Shown here one piece after another: positions 46,256 to 58,702 of a stretch of DNA of 64,000 bases. How positions within the stretch are numbered: position 1 is the stretch's first letter; each line of letters opens with the position of its first letter. The notes under the pieces were generated by a model. The model was not told the origin of the DNA, made no database searches, and worked only from the letters and a program-made list of their open reading frames with translations. The stretch is from positions 4,362,501 to 4,426,500 of the forward strand of contig NC_092577.1 in assembly GCF_037975245.1 (NCBI RefSeq), given 5' to 3'. Origin of the DNA: Apostichopus japonicus. Its lineage: Eukaryota > Echinodermata > Holothuroidea > Aspidochirotida > Stichopodidae. The translations under genes were made by a program, and so were the position numbers.

Positions 46256-46269
46256 ATACTAGCTCCAAC

Positions 46270-46610
46270 TGTCAATATCTCCAGCCCCCCCCCCCAGTGA
46301 AAAATGTGGAGGCGCGGAAGTATCATTCCGCCCCCCCCCCCCCCGCTTCGCAAGTCAGAAAAACCCCTTTTTCATTTCCAAATGAGAAAAAAAATCTCAT
46401 TTGGAGCACCAAATTGCATCTAAGGCCAGGTGAAAATACAAAATTAAGTTTACAAAATGGGGTGGGTGTTGAAGTGTGCTTTATTGCACCAAATTGCATC
46501 TGAGGCCACCTGGAAATGCAAAAACTCCCCTTAGACCCCTCCCCCGGGCCGGCCATCAGTCTTCAACCCCCCTACTCAAATGTACCTTCCTACGCCACTG
46601 TATATTTCAA
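46270..46610 (-). repeat. GTGGCGTAGGAAGG-type dispersed repeat
   Basis: On the minus strand it opens with CAGTGGCGTAGGAAGGTACA at about 46602 and contains the GGGGGAGGGGTCTAAGGGGA segment seen elsewhere. It has two internal TGCAATTTGGTGC phrases about 65 bases apart, and ends near a poly-G run (46331-46344 as C). Confidence 0.6.
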
Positions 46611-46918
46611 CGGTTTACAAAGCAGATTTGTTTATGGGTTGGGGGGAGGTAGGGGGTACGTGGTCGGGTGAGGTTCACCATCACAAGGTTAGAACGTGAA
46701 TGTATCAATAACAGTATACCCTGGCAAATTGTGCATGAAACATTTTACAGATATCTGAAAGGAGATTATTATATTATTTCTCTCACTGTCATATTTTAAC
46801 TCTTTTAATTTATCGTTTTTAAAGGAGCGAATGCCTGTACAGGTCTAGGGTTTATATAACGGTGACTTTTAGTGATTGAAAAATTACATTAATAAGTCTT
46901 GGCCTAGTGTTACGTACC

Positions 46919-47265
46919 GAACAATCCAGTAGCACAGAGAACTTCGTTTTCGTTTTTTTTTTCGAAAGAAGTTGTTCCTTCTCAGCCAGTAGTGCTCGGA
47001 GTGCCTTTAATTCTTCCTTCAAATGTTTGCACCGAGCTTTCTGTCACAACATGTGCATACTGCCGCGGTAGTTCCAATTGTCGCTGCTTCTAAATGTTTT
47101 TTTCTTTTTCCAATACACGTATGACATTTTCCTGCGGAACATCATTAAAAACCAGCGACGGATCGAATTGAAAGTGTACTTTTATAAACTGGCAACCTTG
47201 CTTCCACGGAGCTTTCTGTTACTTCTGCAATAAACCACGAAGCCGGAATCGTCCATGTTGAATGC
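46919..47265 (-). pseudogene. Possible coding fragment with coiled-coil exon
   Basis: Minus-strand reading gives MDDSGFVVYCRSNRKLRGSK from the ATG at about 47256. In other frames it gives VHFQFDPSLVFNDVPQENVI and then KHLKEELKALRALLAEKEQ, which ends at a GTACGT donor near 46919. These look like pieces of one protein broken by frameshifts or short introns. I do not recognise the family. It lies inside the CACGGG element and could be host or transposon derived. Confidence 0.3.
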
Positions 47266-49185
47266 TCTTTGCAATGTAGAACTCGATTGAGGATCAAGTG
47301 CGGTGTGAATCAAACCAACGTGTTGCTACTTGTGATACCGCCTTTTACTGATTTCAAATTGCCCGCTTTCTAGTAAGCCCAGGCTGTGACGTAATTAACT
47401 ATACTGAATACGTTATTGTTACTAACCAACTGGATTAGCCAACCAGTGAACTGCAAAGTGACAGACAGTAAACTTTATCATTGTGATGTGACCGGAAATT
47501 TCACTTGCTTATCTGGAAATGGTATTTATAGTAAGTGAGCAGTATACTTTTCTGTTTCGTACATATATTGCGGTGGGTATTTGCAGGGAGTTGTTATAAC
47601 AACTCCCTGGTATTTGTGCGTTTCATCGCTTTAGTTCTTCGAATATCATGCACTTGAGGGCATATTGAGAGAAACCGGCAGAGCAAAAAACGGACTGTTG
47701 AAATCTATCTCGACTAATCTATGAAAAAGAATATGGACAATGGGAATCGTAAGAGGAGCATTTAAAAACGGGGGGAGGGGAGGGGGAGGGGCGGGGCAGG
47801 GGGCATGTGGTAGGAGGTTGGAGGTTGGAAAAAGTTTCGCACAAAATTTAAGCAAAAATTACTTAAATCTCAAATATGGATTTGCGCCGCTATGACCGAC
47901 AAAGTTTAGCCGAGGTTTTTGAAGCCTGACACTGAGTACCGATTGTTCGATATCCCAGTTCCGAGGCTTGTGCCCCCCCCCCACCCACCCACCCTGTCCC
48001 CGTTTTTAAATAAATGCCCTAAATAGCTATTCTGGACCCGACCATTTCTAAAGCCGCAAAAACGGCATCACCAAAGAACCGGCTAATTATATTTGAATTT
48101 CTATCTCAGGACTAAACTCGGAGGGGGTACATATAGTTGGATAGAAGGAGACATCCACAAATATCCAAAATATGACTCATTTGTAATATAAGATGAATTC
48201 TATGACCATTCTGGATCAGTTTAGGGGCAAATGTTGTATCCATGAGATGTCAATGTGTTCCTCGATCACCTAACTTTCCAATTAAAATCAACGGATTACA
48301 TTCTATAACAAATGCATATGTAATTAAACAGGTTCATAATACAATTAAGAACGATTCTTTGCATTAACAGTTAAGTTTACCACACATTGGGGAACCTGAC
48401 GAGGGGTGGGGGAGTGGGTGGGGTGCACCACATGGTTGCATTGGGTCCCCAACATATAGCGTTAAAGGAGGTCTAATTAAAGTACCCTAATTATTGTTTA
48501 TGCTCATTTAAACGTCGCGGGTTCTCGGAAGCTAACTTGGCGAAAACAGCAAAGGGAAAACTCGATTGGATTTCAAGTGACAAAAATTGTGCGATGCTAT
48601 GTACTCAGTGTGAATCCTCCAAGCCATAGTTTTTTTTTTTCTTGTCTTCGAAAAGTCTTCAACGCAAAGCGATTCTTTTCACATATCAGTTGATGGAAAC
48701 TGCAATTATTATATTATCATTATGTTCTACTAGTCCATAAATTTGTTAGTACAATCATGGAGGTAAAAACCTCCATCATACAATGGTACAATGTCCTTTC
48801 TACGCTTCTGTAGCTCCGTAGTTAGCGTCCAACATTGATATTTCCGAATTCTACGGTCCAGCAACAATAGGCAGCTAAATTCAAATCTGTATGGAAGCCG
48901 TGAACTGCCGCTTCTAAAACTTGTTGACGATCTCGTGAACTTATGTTAAAGTCGGAGGAAACTGAATATAGCAGTTTGTCGATCATTTAACCATGCTTTG
49001 ACTCAGTGATCATATAGAAGCTGGAATCTTACAATAAACAATTAAACAATGTGAAGCGTGTCACAGTGACAATAGCATTTGATATTTACATGTTATTCAG
49101 TATATCACGCCTTTTTGACAGTAATCACAAACACATTCTTGCTATATTTTTCAGAGACCCACGAGTTATCATTTTAAAAGGTTTG
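47266..49185. other. Non-coding interval
   Basis: It contains a perfect short palindrome GGGAGTTGTTATAACAACTCCC at about 47586-47607, a G-rich stretch at 47770-47820 and a poly-C run near 47975. No gene recognised. Confidence 0.4.
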
Positions 49186-49199
49186 AAATTCTGACACTC

Positions 49200-49780
49200 T
49201 TCAAAATGCGGCAGTATTTAATTTTTAATTTTATTCAGTTCCTTATCAACAGCGTAATGATATAGCTACATTCCATTTTTGACATTCAACATATTAAACA
49301 TCACTTGTGCATTTAACGTTACTTGATCGAGACGTAGCTTGCAATAATTTTCAGGAAAATTCGTTTCATATATATAACTATTGGAGAATAAAACCATTAC
49401 CTTGATCCGGCACATGCATATGGATTTCGCTGAGTGTAGGCGCTCTACTTTTGCCTTTGTATGGCACTTATGTACGGTATGTTCTTCAAAATGCGGCAGT
49501 ATTTAATTTTTAATTTTATTCAGTTCCATATCAACAGCGTAATGATATTGCTACATTCCATTTTTGACATTCAACATATTAAATATAAACTATCACTTGT
49601 GTATTTAACGTTACTTGAACCAGATGTAGTTTACAATTATTTTCAGGAAATTCGTTTCATATATAACTATTGGAGAATAAAACCATTACCTTGATCCGGC
49701 ACATGCATATGGATTTCGCTGTGTATACTACGCATTGTAATGTAGGCGCTCTATTTTTGCCTTTATACGGCACTTATGTA
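49200..49780 (+). repeat. Tandem duplication of about 285 bases
   Basis: ATGCGGCAGTATTTAAT starts at 49206 and 49491, and ACCTTGATCCGGCACATGC recurs at about the same spacing. The copies differ by small indels. Confidence 0.8.
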
Positions 49781-49790
49781 TGTTTATTTA

Positions 49791-49796
<6 letters not shown>

Positions 49797-49852
<56 letters not shown>

Positions 49853-50010
49853 ATCGTAATGAGTTTGTAAATCAAGAACAGTGAAACAAACTTTCAGCCT
49901 CCACCAGGATTCGAGCCATGGGCCTCCCGCTCTGTACGCGGACACCCTAACCACTAGGCTATATGGACGCTGATTGTATGTCCAGAGGTTCGAAACCGGT
50001 AAGGAAGGTC
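49797..50010 (-). repeat. tRNA-derived SINE with (TA)n tail, copy 2
   Basis: Same family as 1954-2160. Box A TAGCCTAGTGG is at 49951-49961, box B GGCTCGAATCC at 49908-49918, and the (TA)n tail at 49797-49849. Confidence 0.75.
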
Positions 50011-50809
50011 TATATGTTTGGGACTTGCTATTCTGTTTATTTAAGACTTGCATGTGTCTCAAGCATGAATGTATTACGGTACCCTCACATGATAATACTT
50101 CCGTGTCTCAGGTATGCATTTCTTTAATGGAATTATGTAACGGACACAGGATAATCTTAGCTATTATATATTTGCATATAGGTGCGTGATTTTTACAAAC
50201 ACCACACGTGAATATGCCAATTTTTTGGCATAATGCTTATTTTCTCAAGCGATATAACTTATTTTCGACATTTCCGTAAAAACTAAACAGTAATGAACGT
50301 CGTTTACGTATTATACACAGGGACGTAGCTAAGGCCTAATGATTGAGAGTGGGTAGGGGGGGGGGAGAGATGTAGTTGCTGAAATTCCAACTGGATGGGA
50401 TTTGGAGCCAGAAAATTCCGACTGCTGCCTTGTAACCCGCAGCCCCCCCCCCCCCACACCCTACTCGTCAACGATACAGTCAGTGTCAGTCAGTCAGTCA
50501 GACACTCCATCTTTCGCGACTGCACTTTTGTTTTTTCGGTACATTTGTACCACTGGCCCTCACTTCACAAATTTATTAATCACTCTGGTTAGCGAGAAAG
50601 CAATGAGTATAAGTTATCTGCTTGATAGGCAACATAGACTACCAACTAAAAAAGCTATGTTAATGTAACAAAGGGGAAAACTTTTCTTTTTCAACAAATT
50701 ATATTCGACGACATAGTGAACTACCCCAAAATACAGTGCTTTTTCCTAGCGCGCTTAATATTATTTTCTTGGGGGGGGGGGGGGGCTATTTATCACTCAC
50801 ATGAAAAAA
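50011..50809. other. Non-coding interval with homopolymer runs
   Basis: Poly-G at 50358-50366 and 50772-50785, poly-C at 50444-50454 and a short (CAGT)n run at 50477-50501. No gene. Confidence 0.4.
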
Positions 50810-51170
50810 TTAAATTGTTCACTTCATTCCAACTGAGCATTGGGAATGAAGTGAACAGTTAAACATTTTGCAGAAAAATGTTGAGTTGACGAGATGCGAT
50901 AAGTTGCCAATTAAACATTTCGCAGAAAATTTTACAATTGCTCAATTGGGATGAAGTGAACAATTGAACATTTTGCCAAAAACATGTCCAATTAACGAGA
51001 TAAGATAAGTTGTCAATTGAACATTTTGCAGAAAATTTTTCAATTGCTCAGATGGAATGAAGTGAACAAGTGAACAATTTGCAGCAAAATGTCTAATACA
51101 CGAGATATGATAAGTAGTCAATTAAACACTTTTCAAAAATTGTTCAATTGCTCAGTTTAAGCAACTAAGC
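50810..51170 (+). repeat. Tandem array of about 105-base units
   Basis: ATGAAGTGAACA recurs at about 50846, 50951 and 51057. Each unit also holds AACATTTTGCAGAAAA and GATAAGTTGTCAATT phrases. It is reminiscent of, but distinct from, the 52-base minisatellite. Confidence 0.75.
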
Positions 51171-52199
51171 AATCCAACAGTTTTCTGCTTTTTTTTTTTG
51201 ATAAGATTTTATCTTGTTATTTTAACAATTTACTGAAAAATTTCACTTTATGGGCAAAGTTTTTCTTATGTTGATGGCCATTTTAAGCTTCCGTAGAATA
51301 GCATTGAGCGTTTTTATTGTATACGTTGTACAGTAGTTTATTAGGCATTTTTTTTAGAGTATTCAAAATCACACGAAGTTTTGTATGGTGGAGTATAAGA
51401 ACCGCGAGATACAATTTCTTAATATGACAAGGAAAACGTGGTAAATATGACTGATTAAAGGTCAAGTTTGACCGAAAATTGTAGGTCACCCACAAATAGC
51501 AAGAATTTATGAAAAATAGAGTGCGACAGTCGAAAAAATTAGAGTGCCACAGTCGGAAATTCCGTACTCATAAGCGTACGTATACAATTTTAATCGAAGG
51601 CTGGTGGGTACAGTTTCTTCCTCGTTATGATCCCTCACTATAATTTTCAGTTGATATATGTCATCAACATATTATGTTAAATTAAAAGTAAGTATAGGTA
51701 TCATCAACCTATATATGAAATTGATCGCAGAGTCAATCAGGCGTAATAGATTTAGGGAGGGGAAAATTGATTGTGGGGTGAGGGGCTTCGAGTTCAAATA
51801 CGTATACTCATCAAAAGTAGTCTGTAATGGCCCCAAATTACGGCATGCTGTAATTGCTGGAAGTTTTCAAAAAAGTCCTTTCCTGAAGGTGTTCTCTCTC
51901 CATGTTGTTCGCTGACATTATAAACACACACAACAAGATGACTAAATTTCCCAGTTAGGTAAATTTCCTCCAAGGTGGTTAATAAAACAGTTTAAGAATT
52001 TTAACATAAGGTGACCATATTTTAATATGTAGCATATATGGGACCAATAAATCATACTTAGTATGATAGTAATATTTAGTAGTGTAGGGTCTACTCGTTT
52101 GTATTGGGCTTTAACCTAGTGAAGTTGCATATAACAAGGTTTGAACCTAACTGGAGACCAAAACTTCCCGGTACGTAACACCTTACCCTAACACCAAAA
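51171..52199. other. Dispersed repeat (TGACTGAATGT/GGTGACCATATTT family) and flank
   Basis: 51830-52060 belongs to a repeat also present at 40290-40510, 54720-54960, 55850-56070 (inverted), 57450-57660 (inverted) and 63470-63680. No coding sequence supported. Confidence 0.5.
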
Positions 52200-54650
52200 A
52201 TAAATGAAGAGGCGCGGGAGGGGGGGGGGGGGGGGGTCGGGGGTCGGACAGAGGATTCAAGAAATTATGTAATATATAGGCTTCTTTAATAGTGCAGTTC
52301 CTAAAGGGTCTACTCGTTTGTATTGGATTTTAATGCCTTCTAAATCGCTTAATTTTCAAACATGTTCTGTGAAGACTTCTATATTTCAGTCATACTTTCC
52401 CAAGCGTTGGCACAATTCCCCTAAGCGTGGGCACAATAAAGTTACTGTCACACATGCATGTTAACCAATATGTATATGGGTATATATGTATATGTGTCAG
52501 GGGGGGGGGTCGGGTGTCGGAAAGAGGATTCTAACATAAAGGCTTCTTTAATAGTGCAAAGCGTGGGCACAATAAAGTTACTGTCACACATGCATGTTAA
52601 CCAATATGTATATGTGTATATATGTATATGTGTCGGGGGGGGGGTGGTCGGGTGTCGGAAAGAGGATTCAAGAAAGTATGAAATATATAGGCTTCTTTAA
52701 TAGTGCAGTTCCTAAAGGGTCTACTCGTTTGTATTGGGTTTTAATTCCTTCTAAATTGCTTAATGTTCAAACGGTTTCTGTGAAGACTACTATATTTCAG
52801 TAATACTTTCCCAAGCGTGGGCACAATTCCCCTAAGCGTGGGCACAATAAAGTTACTGTCACACATGCATGTTAACAATATGTATATGTGTATATATATA
52901 TATGTGTCGGGGGGGGGGGGGGTCGGGGGTCGGAAAGAGGATTCAAGAAAGTATGTAAGATATATACTATATGTACTATATTTCAGTCATACTTTCCCAA
53001 GCGTGGGCACAATTCTCCTAAGCGTGGGCACAATAAAGTTACTGTCACAAATGCATGTTAACCAATATGTATATGTGTATATATGTATATGTGTCGGGGG
53101 GGGGGTCGGGTGTCGGAAAGAGGATTCAAGAAAGTATGTAATATATTGGCTTCTTTAATAGTGCAGTTCCTAAAGGGTCTACTCGTTTGTATTGGGTTTT
53201 AATTCCTTCTAAATTGCTTAATTTTCAAACGGTTTTTGTGAAGACTTCTATATTTCAGTCATACTTTCCCAAGCGTGGGCACAATTCCCCTAAGCGTGGG
53301 CACAATAAAGTTACTGTCACACATGCATGTTAACCAATATGTATATGGGTATATATGTATATGTGTCAGGGGGGGGGGGGTCGGGTGTCGGAAAGAGGAT
53401 TCTAACATAAAGGCTTCTTTAATAGTGCAAAGCGTGGGCACAATAAAGTTACTGTCACACATGCATGTTAACCAATATGTATATGTGTATATATGTATAT
53501 GTGTCGGGGGGGGGGGTCGGGTGTCGGAAAGAGGATTCAAGAAAGTATGTAATATATAGGCTTCTTTAATAGTGCAGTTCCTAAAGGGTCTACTCGTTTG
53601 TATTGGGTTTTAATTCCTTCTAAATTGCTTAATTTTCAAACGGTTTCTGTGAAGACTACTATATTTCAGTAATACTTTCCCAAGCGTGGGCACAATTCCC
53701 CTAAGCGTGGGCACAATAAAGTTACTGTCACACATGCATGTTAACAATATGTATATGTGTATATATGTATATGTGTCGGGGGGGGGGGTCGGGGGTCGGA
53801 AAGAGGATTCAAGAAAGTATGTAATATATATACTATATGTACTATATTTCAGTCATACTTTCCCAAGCGTGGGCACAATTCTCCTAAGCGTGGGCACAAT
53901 AAAGTTACTGTCACACATGCATGTTAACCAATATGTATATGTGTATATATGTATATGTGTCGGGGGGGGGGGTCGGGTGTCGGAAAGAGGATTCAAGAAA
54001 GTATATAATATATAGGCTTCTTTAATAGTGCAGTTCCTAAAGGGTCTACTCGTTTGTATTGGGGTTTTAATTCCTTCTAAATTGCTTAATTTTCAAACGG
54101 TTTCTGTGAAGACTACTATATTTCAGTCATACTTTCCCAAGCGTGGGCACAATTCCCCTAAGCGTGGGCACAATAAAGTTACTGTCACACATGCATGTTA
54201 ACAATATGTATATGGGTATATATGTATATGTGTCGGGTGGGGGGGGGGGGGTTCGGGGGTCGGAAAGAGGATTCAAGAAAGTATGTAATATATAGGCTTC
54301 TTTAATAGTGCAGTTCCTAAAGGGTCTACTCGTTTGTATTGGGTTTTAATGCTTTCTAAATCGCTTAATTGTCGAACGGTTTCTGTGAAGACTACTATAT
54401 TTCAGTCATACTTTCCCAAGCGTGGGCACAATTCTCCTAAGCGTGGGCACAATAAAGTTACTGTCACACATGCATGTTAACCAATATGTATATGGGTATA
54501 TATGTATATGTGTCAGGGGGGGTCGGGTGTCGGAAAGAGGATTCTAATATAAAGGCTTCTTTAATAGTGCAAAGCGTGGGCACAATAAAGTTACTGTCAC
54601 ACATGCATGTTAACCAATATGTATATGTGTAGTGTATGCGGCTGCGTACA
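52200..54650 (+). repeat. Satellite with higher-order period of about 868 bases
   Basis: The anchor GTTACTGTCACA starts at 52441, 52577, 52852, 53038, 53310, 53448, 53721, 53904, 54178, 54457 and 54590. Steps are 136, 275, 186, 272 (869), then 138, 273, 183, 274 (868), then 279 and 133. The array is thus two full four-part higher-order units plus a remainder. Each unit holds two AAGCGTGGGCACAAT boxes, a TATATGTATATGTGTC run, a poly-G tract and a GTCGGAAAGAGGATTC box. A diverged unit lies outside at 55060-55300. Open frames across it are artefacts. Confidence 0.92.
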
Positions 54651-55838
54651 TTATACATATGTTGTCTATGTATATATGTTAATCGTACATATGTCTGTAT
54701 CTGAGACTGTATCTGTGGACTGTATTGGCCGCAAATTAAGCAACTTGCCATAATTGCTAGGAATGTTCAAAAAAATACTTTCCTTGGAGGTCTTCGCTCT
54801 CCAAATTGTTCTCAAACATTCTTTATGAACACAAAATATGACTGAATGTCTAGTGAGGTAATTTTTCTTCCAAGGAGGTAATATAACCGTTTAAGAATAT
54901 TGACCAGGGGTGAGGTGACCATTTTTGAATATATGGCATATATTGGCCAATACAGCATACTTTAATCCTTCTACATAATCTATACTAGTTGCATATAACA
55001 AGTTTGAACCTAACTGGACACCTAAACTTCTCCCGTAGCAACGTAAACACCTTCGAAAATTAAACGGGTGAGGGGGGGGGGGGGGTCGGAGTGTTTGAAA
55101 GAGAATATAAGAAAGTATATGATGTATAGGCTTTTGTCTCACTTGCATTTTTTTCATGGGGCCTTCTCGTTTGTACATGGTGTAATGCCTTCCAAATTGT
55201 TAAATTTATGAACAGGTTTTATGACAACTAGCCTAATATATTTCAATCATACTCTCCCAAGCGTGGGCACAATTCCCTAAGCGTGGCACAATACGGATCA
55301 TATGTATATATGTGTGTGTATAGTGTACGCGGCTGCGTGCAGTACCCGTTGTAATATGTTCATTTTAATTGTTACGTCTGTATCTAGCCGGTAAGCAATA
55401 GGCCCTACCTACAAGTTGTTTTTCATTCTATATATTAATCTTCGTGGCATTGTTCCACTAATTTTGAGGTGAATGTTTGTAAAACGTTTCCATGTTTGAA
55501 TTCAGAGTTCAATAACATTATCTACAATAGAAAATTTTCAATAGAAATGAACGTGGAACACATTTCTGGCGTCAACATGTGTCATTTATTTACACTTGCT
55601 TTCTATCGCTGCAACAGAAACATTTGCAGCAATGAATAAGAGAGGAAAGGGAGAGCAAAATCGTTATTAAGTTGTCGCATTCCTGCAGTAAAGAGTGCAC
55701 CGTCTTAACTACAAATTTATAAATATATACTTTGTACCTCGTAAAACGTGTTTGGTAAAGTATGTTCTTTACTTTGAATCTTTTACTTGCAATTGTTTAG
55801 ATTTTACACCCCCAATACAAAACCAGTATATCCCTCTC
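54651..55838. repeat. Diverged satellite unit and dispersed repeat
   Basis: 54720-54960 is a copy of the TGACTGAATGT family. 55060-55300 is a divergent satellite monomer with GTGGGCACAATTCCC. The rest has no recognised content. Confidence 0.55.
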
Positions 55839-57045
55839 CAAAGGTTTGCTGTTTTGGCCCCTAATATGCCAGGTATTCAAATATGGTCACCTTTGATACA
55901 AAAAAAAAATTGTATTTGTATTACCACCCTTGAGGAAATTAACATTCAGTCATTTTATGTCTTTAATTTAGAAAGTATGAGAACAATTTGGAAAGTAAAG
56001 ACCTCCTGGAAGGTAATTTTTGTTAACTTCTGGCAGTTATATATAGCGTGCTATAATTTGTGGCATATGCAGACTACCTTTCATCCATTTAGCCACCGAC
56101 AAATTGCTCAACGGGCAAGTATTAGCTTTGAAGTTATGTTTTCAGGATCACCGCCCTATAAGTGTGTTATACATGTGCACATAATGGTAGCAGTGTTATA
56201 CATATGAGCTGTAAATGTTACCCTAAAACTGTGGATTTCTAGGCATTAACCCATCATTTCATGCTCACGACCCGACCTATAGCCAGATTGTTTAACAGGT
56301 GAGTTACAACTCCCTGATTTAACTAGTAATTAGCTAGGAAGCACATTAACGCAGGAGGATCGCCATCCTTTTGGAAATTTTCCAGTTCATATACTCCCTT
56401 AATGGGGTATAAGAGAATGTATAGCAAACGCTGATACGTGTGCGAAAATTATCAAAGGAGAAAACAACCTCCCCGTGTGAAAAGAAAACAAAGAACAATA
56501 AGAAAGCAGACGTTAATTCAGTAAGAGTATACTATTACTTTCAAACGTATATAGTATCTGCGGGGAGTTGTTATGCAACTCCCTGGTATTAGTCAGCCAT
56601 ACATTTCGTGTGGTTTTCGCGGTCACATTATTAACCCTACTGTTGTCATGTTAGCAGCTTTGACCGCGTTTGAAAACAAGCGCGTTTTTTCATGCTGGTT
56701 TTGCTGTCGTTTGATTGGAGGATGAACAGCGACTGATCAGGGAGGTCTAAAATATCACCTCCCTGATCAACAGATGAGGGTTGTTCATTGCGGTTTCACA
56801 AATTCTCTACAATAAACCAATTGGATGCACTGTTCTGTTTGATACAGTATAAGGCAGGCCGTATCGTGTATTTTCATTGTTGTATCTGCATATGCATCAA
56901 GAAGCAGATAAACCAAACACGTACCATACTAATCGGACATAAATAATAATAATAATAAATAGTAAAAAACGTCAGGCCAACTTACTTTAACACATAAATA
57001 ATTATACATAAAAAAGTTAGACAGACAGATGAGGAGACCCGTGTA
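55839..57045. repeat. Inverted repeat arm, partner at 62625-63713
   Basis: The reverse complement of 62625-63713 with small indels. It contains a GGGAGTTGTTATGCAACTCCC palindrome at 56566-56586, where the partner has lost it. The 170-codon frame across 55695-56207 is repeat-derived and not a gene. Confidence 0.85.
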
Positions 57046-57272
57046 TGTGTCTCTTCATCTGTTTTCTCATGATTCCAGCGCTAGTGATTAGAATATCGAT
57101 CAGCCATGCCATAGCGCCAAACTTAATTCTTTGTGAGGGCGAGCTGTTTGTTGAGGTATTATGATCGAGGGCCCGCAACGTGAATTACGTAACTTACCAA
57201 AATGAGCAACCACGAGGAAATTTGCTGATACTCTCATAGAATTAGCTTGAGGAGTTTTGTTGGTTTGACGGC

Positions 57273-57358
<86 letters not shown>

Positions 57359-58702
57359 CTGAACAAAGTATGAGAAATACATTGTGAGGTACATATGGTT
57401 GTATGTATGTGCAAGCCATGCACATTACCGTTGAAAGATATATGCTGTATTAGAACAATGTCAGATATTCAAATATGGTCATCTTTGGTCAAATCCTTTA
57501 ACTTTTTTATATTACCACGTGCACGTGCACCCTGAAGGAAATTTACCTCACTGGACATTCAGTCATCTTGTATGTCCATTTACTAGAATTTCAAGAGAAC
57601 ACTTTGGAAGAGTTAAAACCTCTCTTTTTGAAAACTTCTAGCAAGTACTTTAGCATGCTATAATTACAGACGAACATATAATGAACCGAATAGGCAGATG
57701 ATTGTCTCGGTAAAAATTACCCGTGGGTATAAATTAAATGTGACGTATATGGGCGTTGTAATCATACCGTAATCACGTTCTGTGTATTTTTTGAAATTTC
57801 CGACGCTTAGGTTAATATTAATCATCTCTTAAATTCCGAATTTTTATTGAGTCAACGTAAGCGAAGTTGATGTAATCATGCTGTACTGACACTCGTGGTA
57901 TGTGTATGCTCTGCGCTCGACGCGTAAGTGAATCGTAATCTTCCCGTAAATTCCAAATTCAGTGGAGGATACATTCAACGTAAACGCAATGCGTAAGTTG
58001 GTGTAATCATGCTGTAATCCCGTGGTGTGCATGCTTCGGAATTTCCGACGTGTATATCCTAAACATGCCGTACTGTGCCTGTTTCAGGTGAACGAAAATA
58101 ACTTAAACTTGACGTTTAAGGATTTCGTAATCAATACGTAAACGCTGAAATGGACGTATTTGGGTATTTGTAAGTTAATTGTAAATATACAGTAAATTTT
58201 TAACTGCACTCGTTTTAGCCAACGTAAATGTTGAAATTTTGTTCATGAGATGCAGTCACAGGGTAATATCATTATCGGAAAGATTGACATGAGAATTGTG
58301 TCCAGTGTTTTATTTCATGGAACAATCAACGTTAACGTCATGCTTAAGTTTGGCGTAAGTTTGTTGTAAACGCGTTGTGTCTATGCTCCGAGTTTCCGAT
58401 GTGTAAGATAATCGTAATCCTGTCATAAATTTCTTCGTGGCGAGATTAAGGTCAACGTAAACGTGGAGAAGAAATAAGTTTTAATAAATACGAAAGTGAT
58501 TATTAACTTCCGATATGTAAGTTGTCATAAACGTAACGGAAATCTGTTGTTCCGTGTTTACAATGTTTACGGATGCGTAATCACATCGTAAACGCGTTGT
58601 TCCAAAATGTACGGGTTTCCGATGTTTAAGGTGACCGTAAGCAAGACGTAAACATCCAAGGACTGTGCTTACGATAACTTAAATGCGTGTCTTTTTCCCG
58701 TG
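57040..58702 (+). repeat. Inverted repeat arm, partner at 39154-40847, ending in the CACGGG terminus
   Basis: It carries the (TA)n run 57276-57353, then the TTACG/CGTAA-rich subterminal repeats at 57700-58690, and finishes at the terminal inverted repeat. Pairing with 39154-40847 is almost colinear along 1.65 kb. Confidence 0.85.

Larger units (their letters stand above)
43655..58702. mobile_element. 15-kb element with CACGGG terminal inverted repeats and CAA duplications
   Basis: The left end CACGGGAAAAAAACACGC (43655) and the right end GCGTGTCTTTTTCCCGTG (to 58702) are inverted repeats of about 25 bases with one or two mismatches. CAA lies immediately outside on both sides (43652-43654 and 58703-58705). 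Removing the element and one CAA joins the two minisatellite parts in perfect register (GATACAACAAGTCG). CAC-type ends, a 3-base duplication and repeat-filled subterminal regions fit the CACTA (EnSpm) layout. No transposase is present, so the element is non-autonomous or has been invaded. Confidence 0.68.

Noticed and set aside
52458-54015. Several frames repeating MHVNQYVYVYICICVGGG
   Set aside because: They arise from the higher-order satellite and change with each poly-G length.
55695-56207. 170-codon open frame
   Set aside because: It crosses a dispersed inverted repeat whose other copies (63339-63590) have stops and indels, and it has no protein motif.
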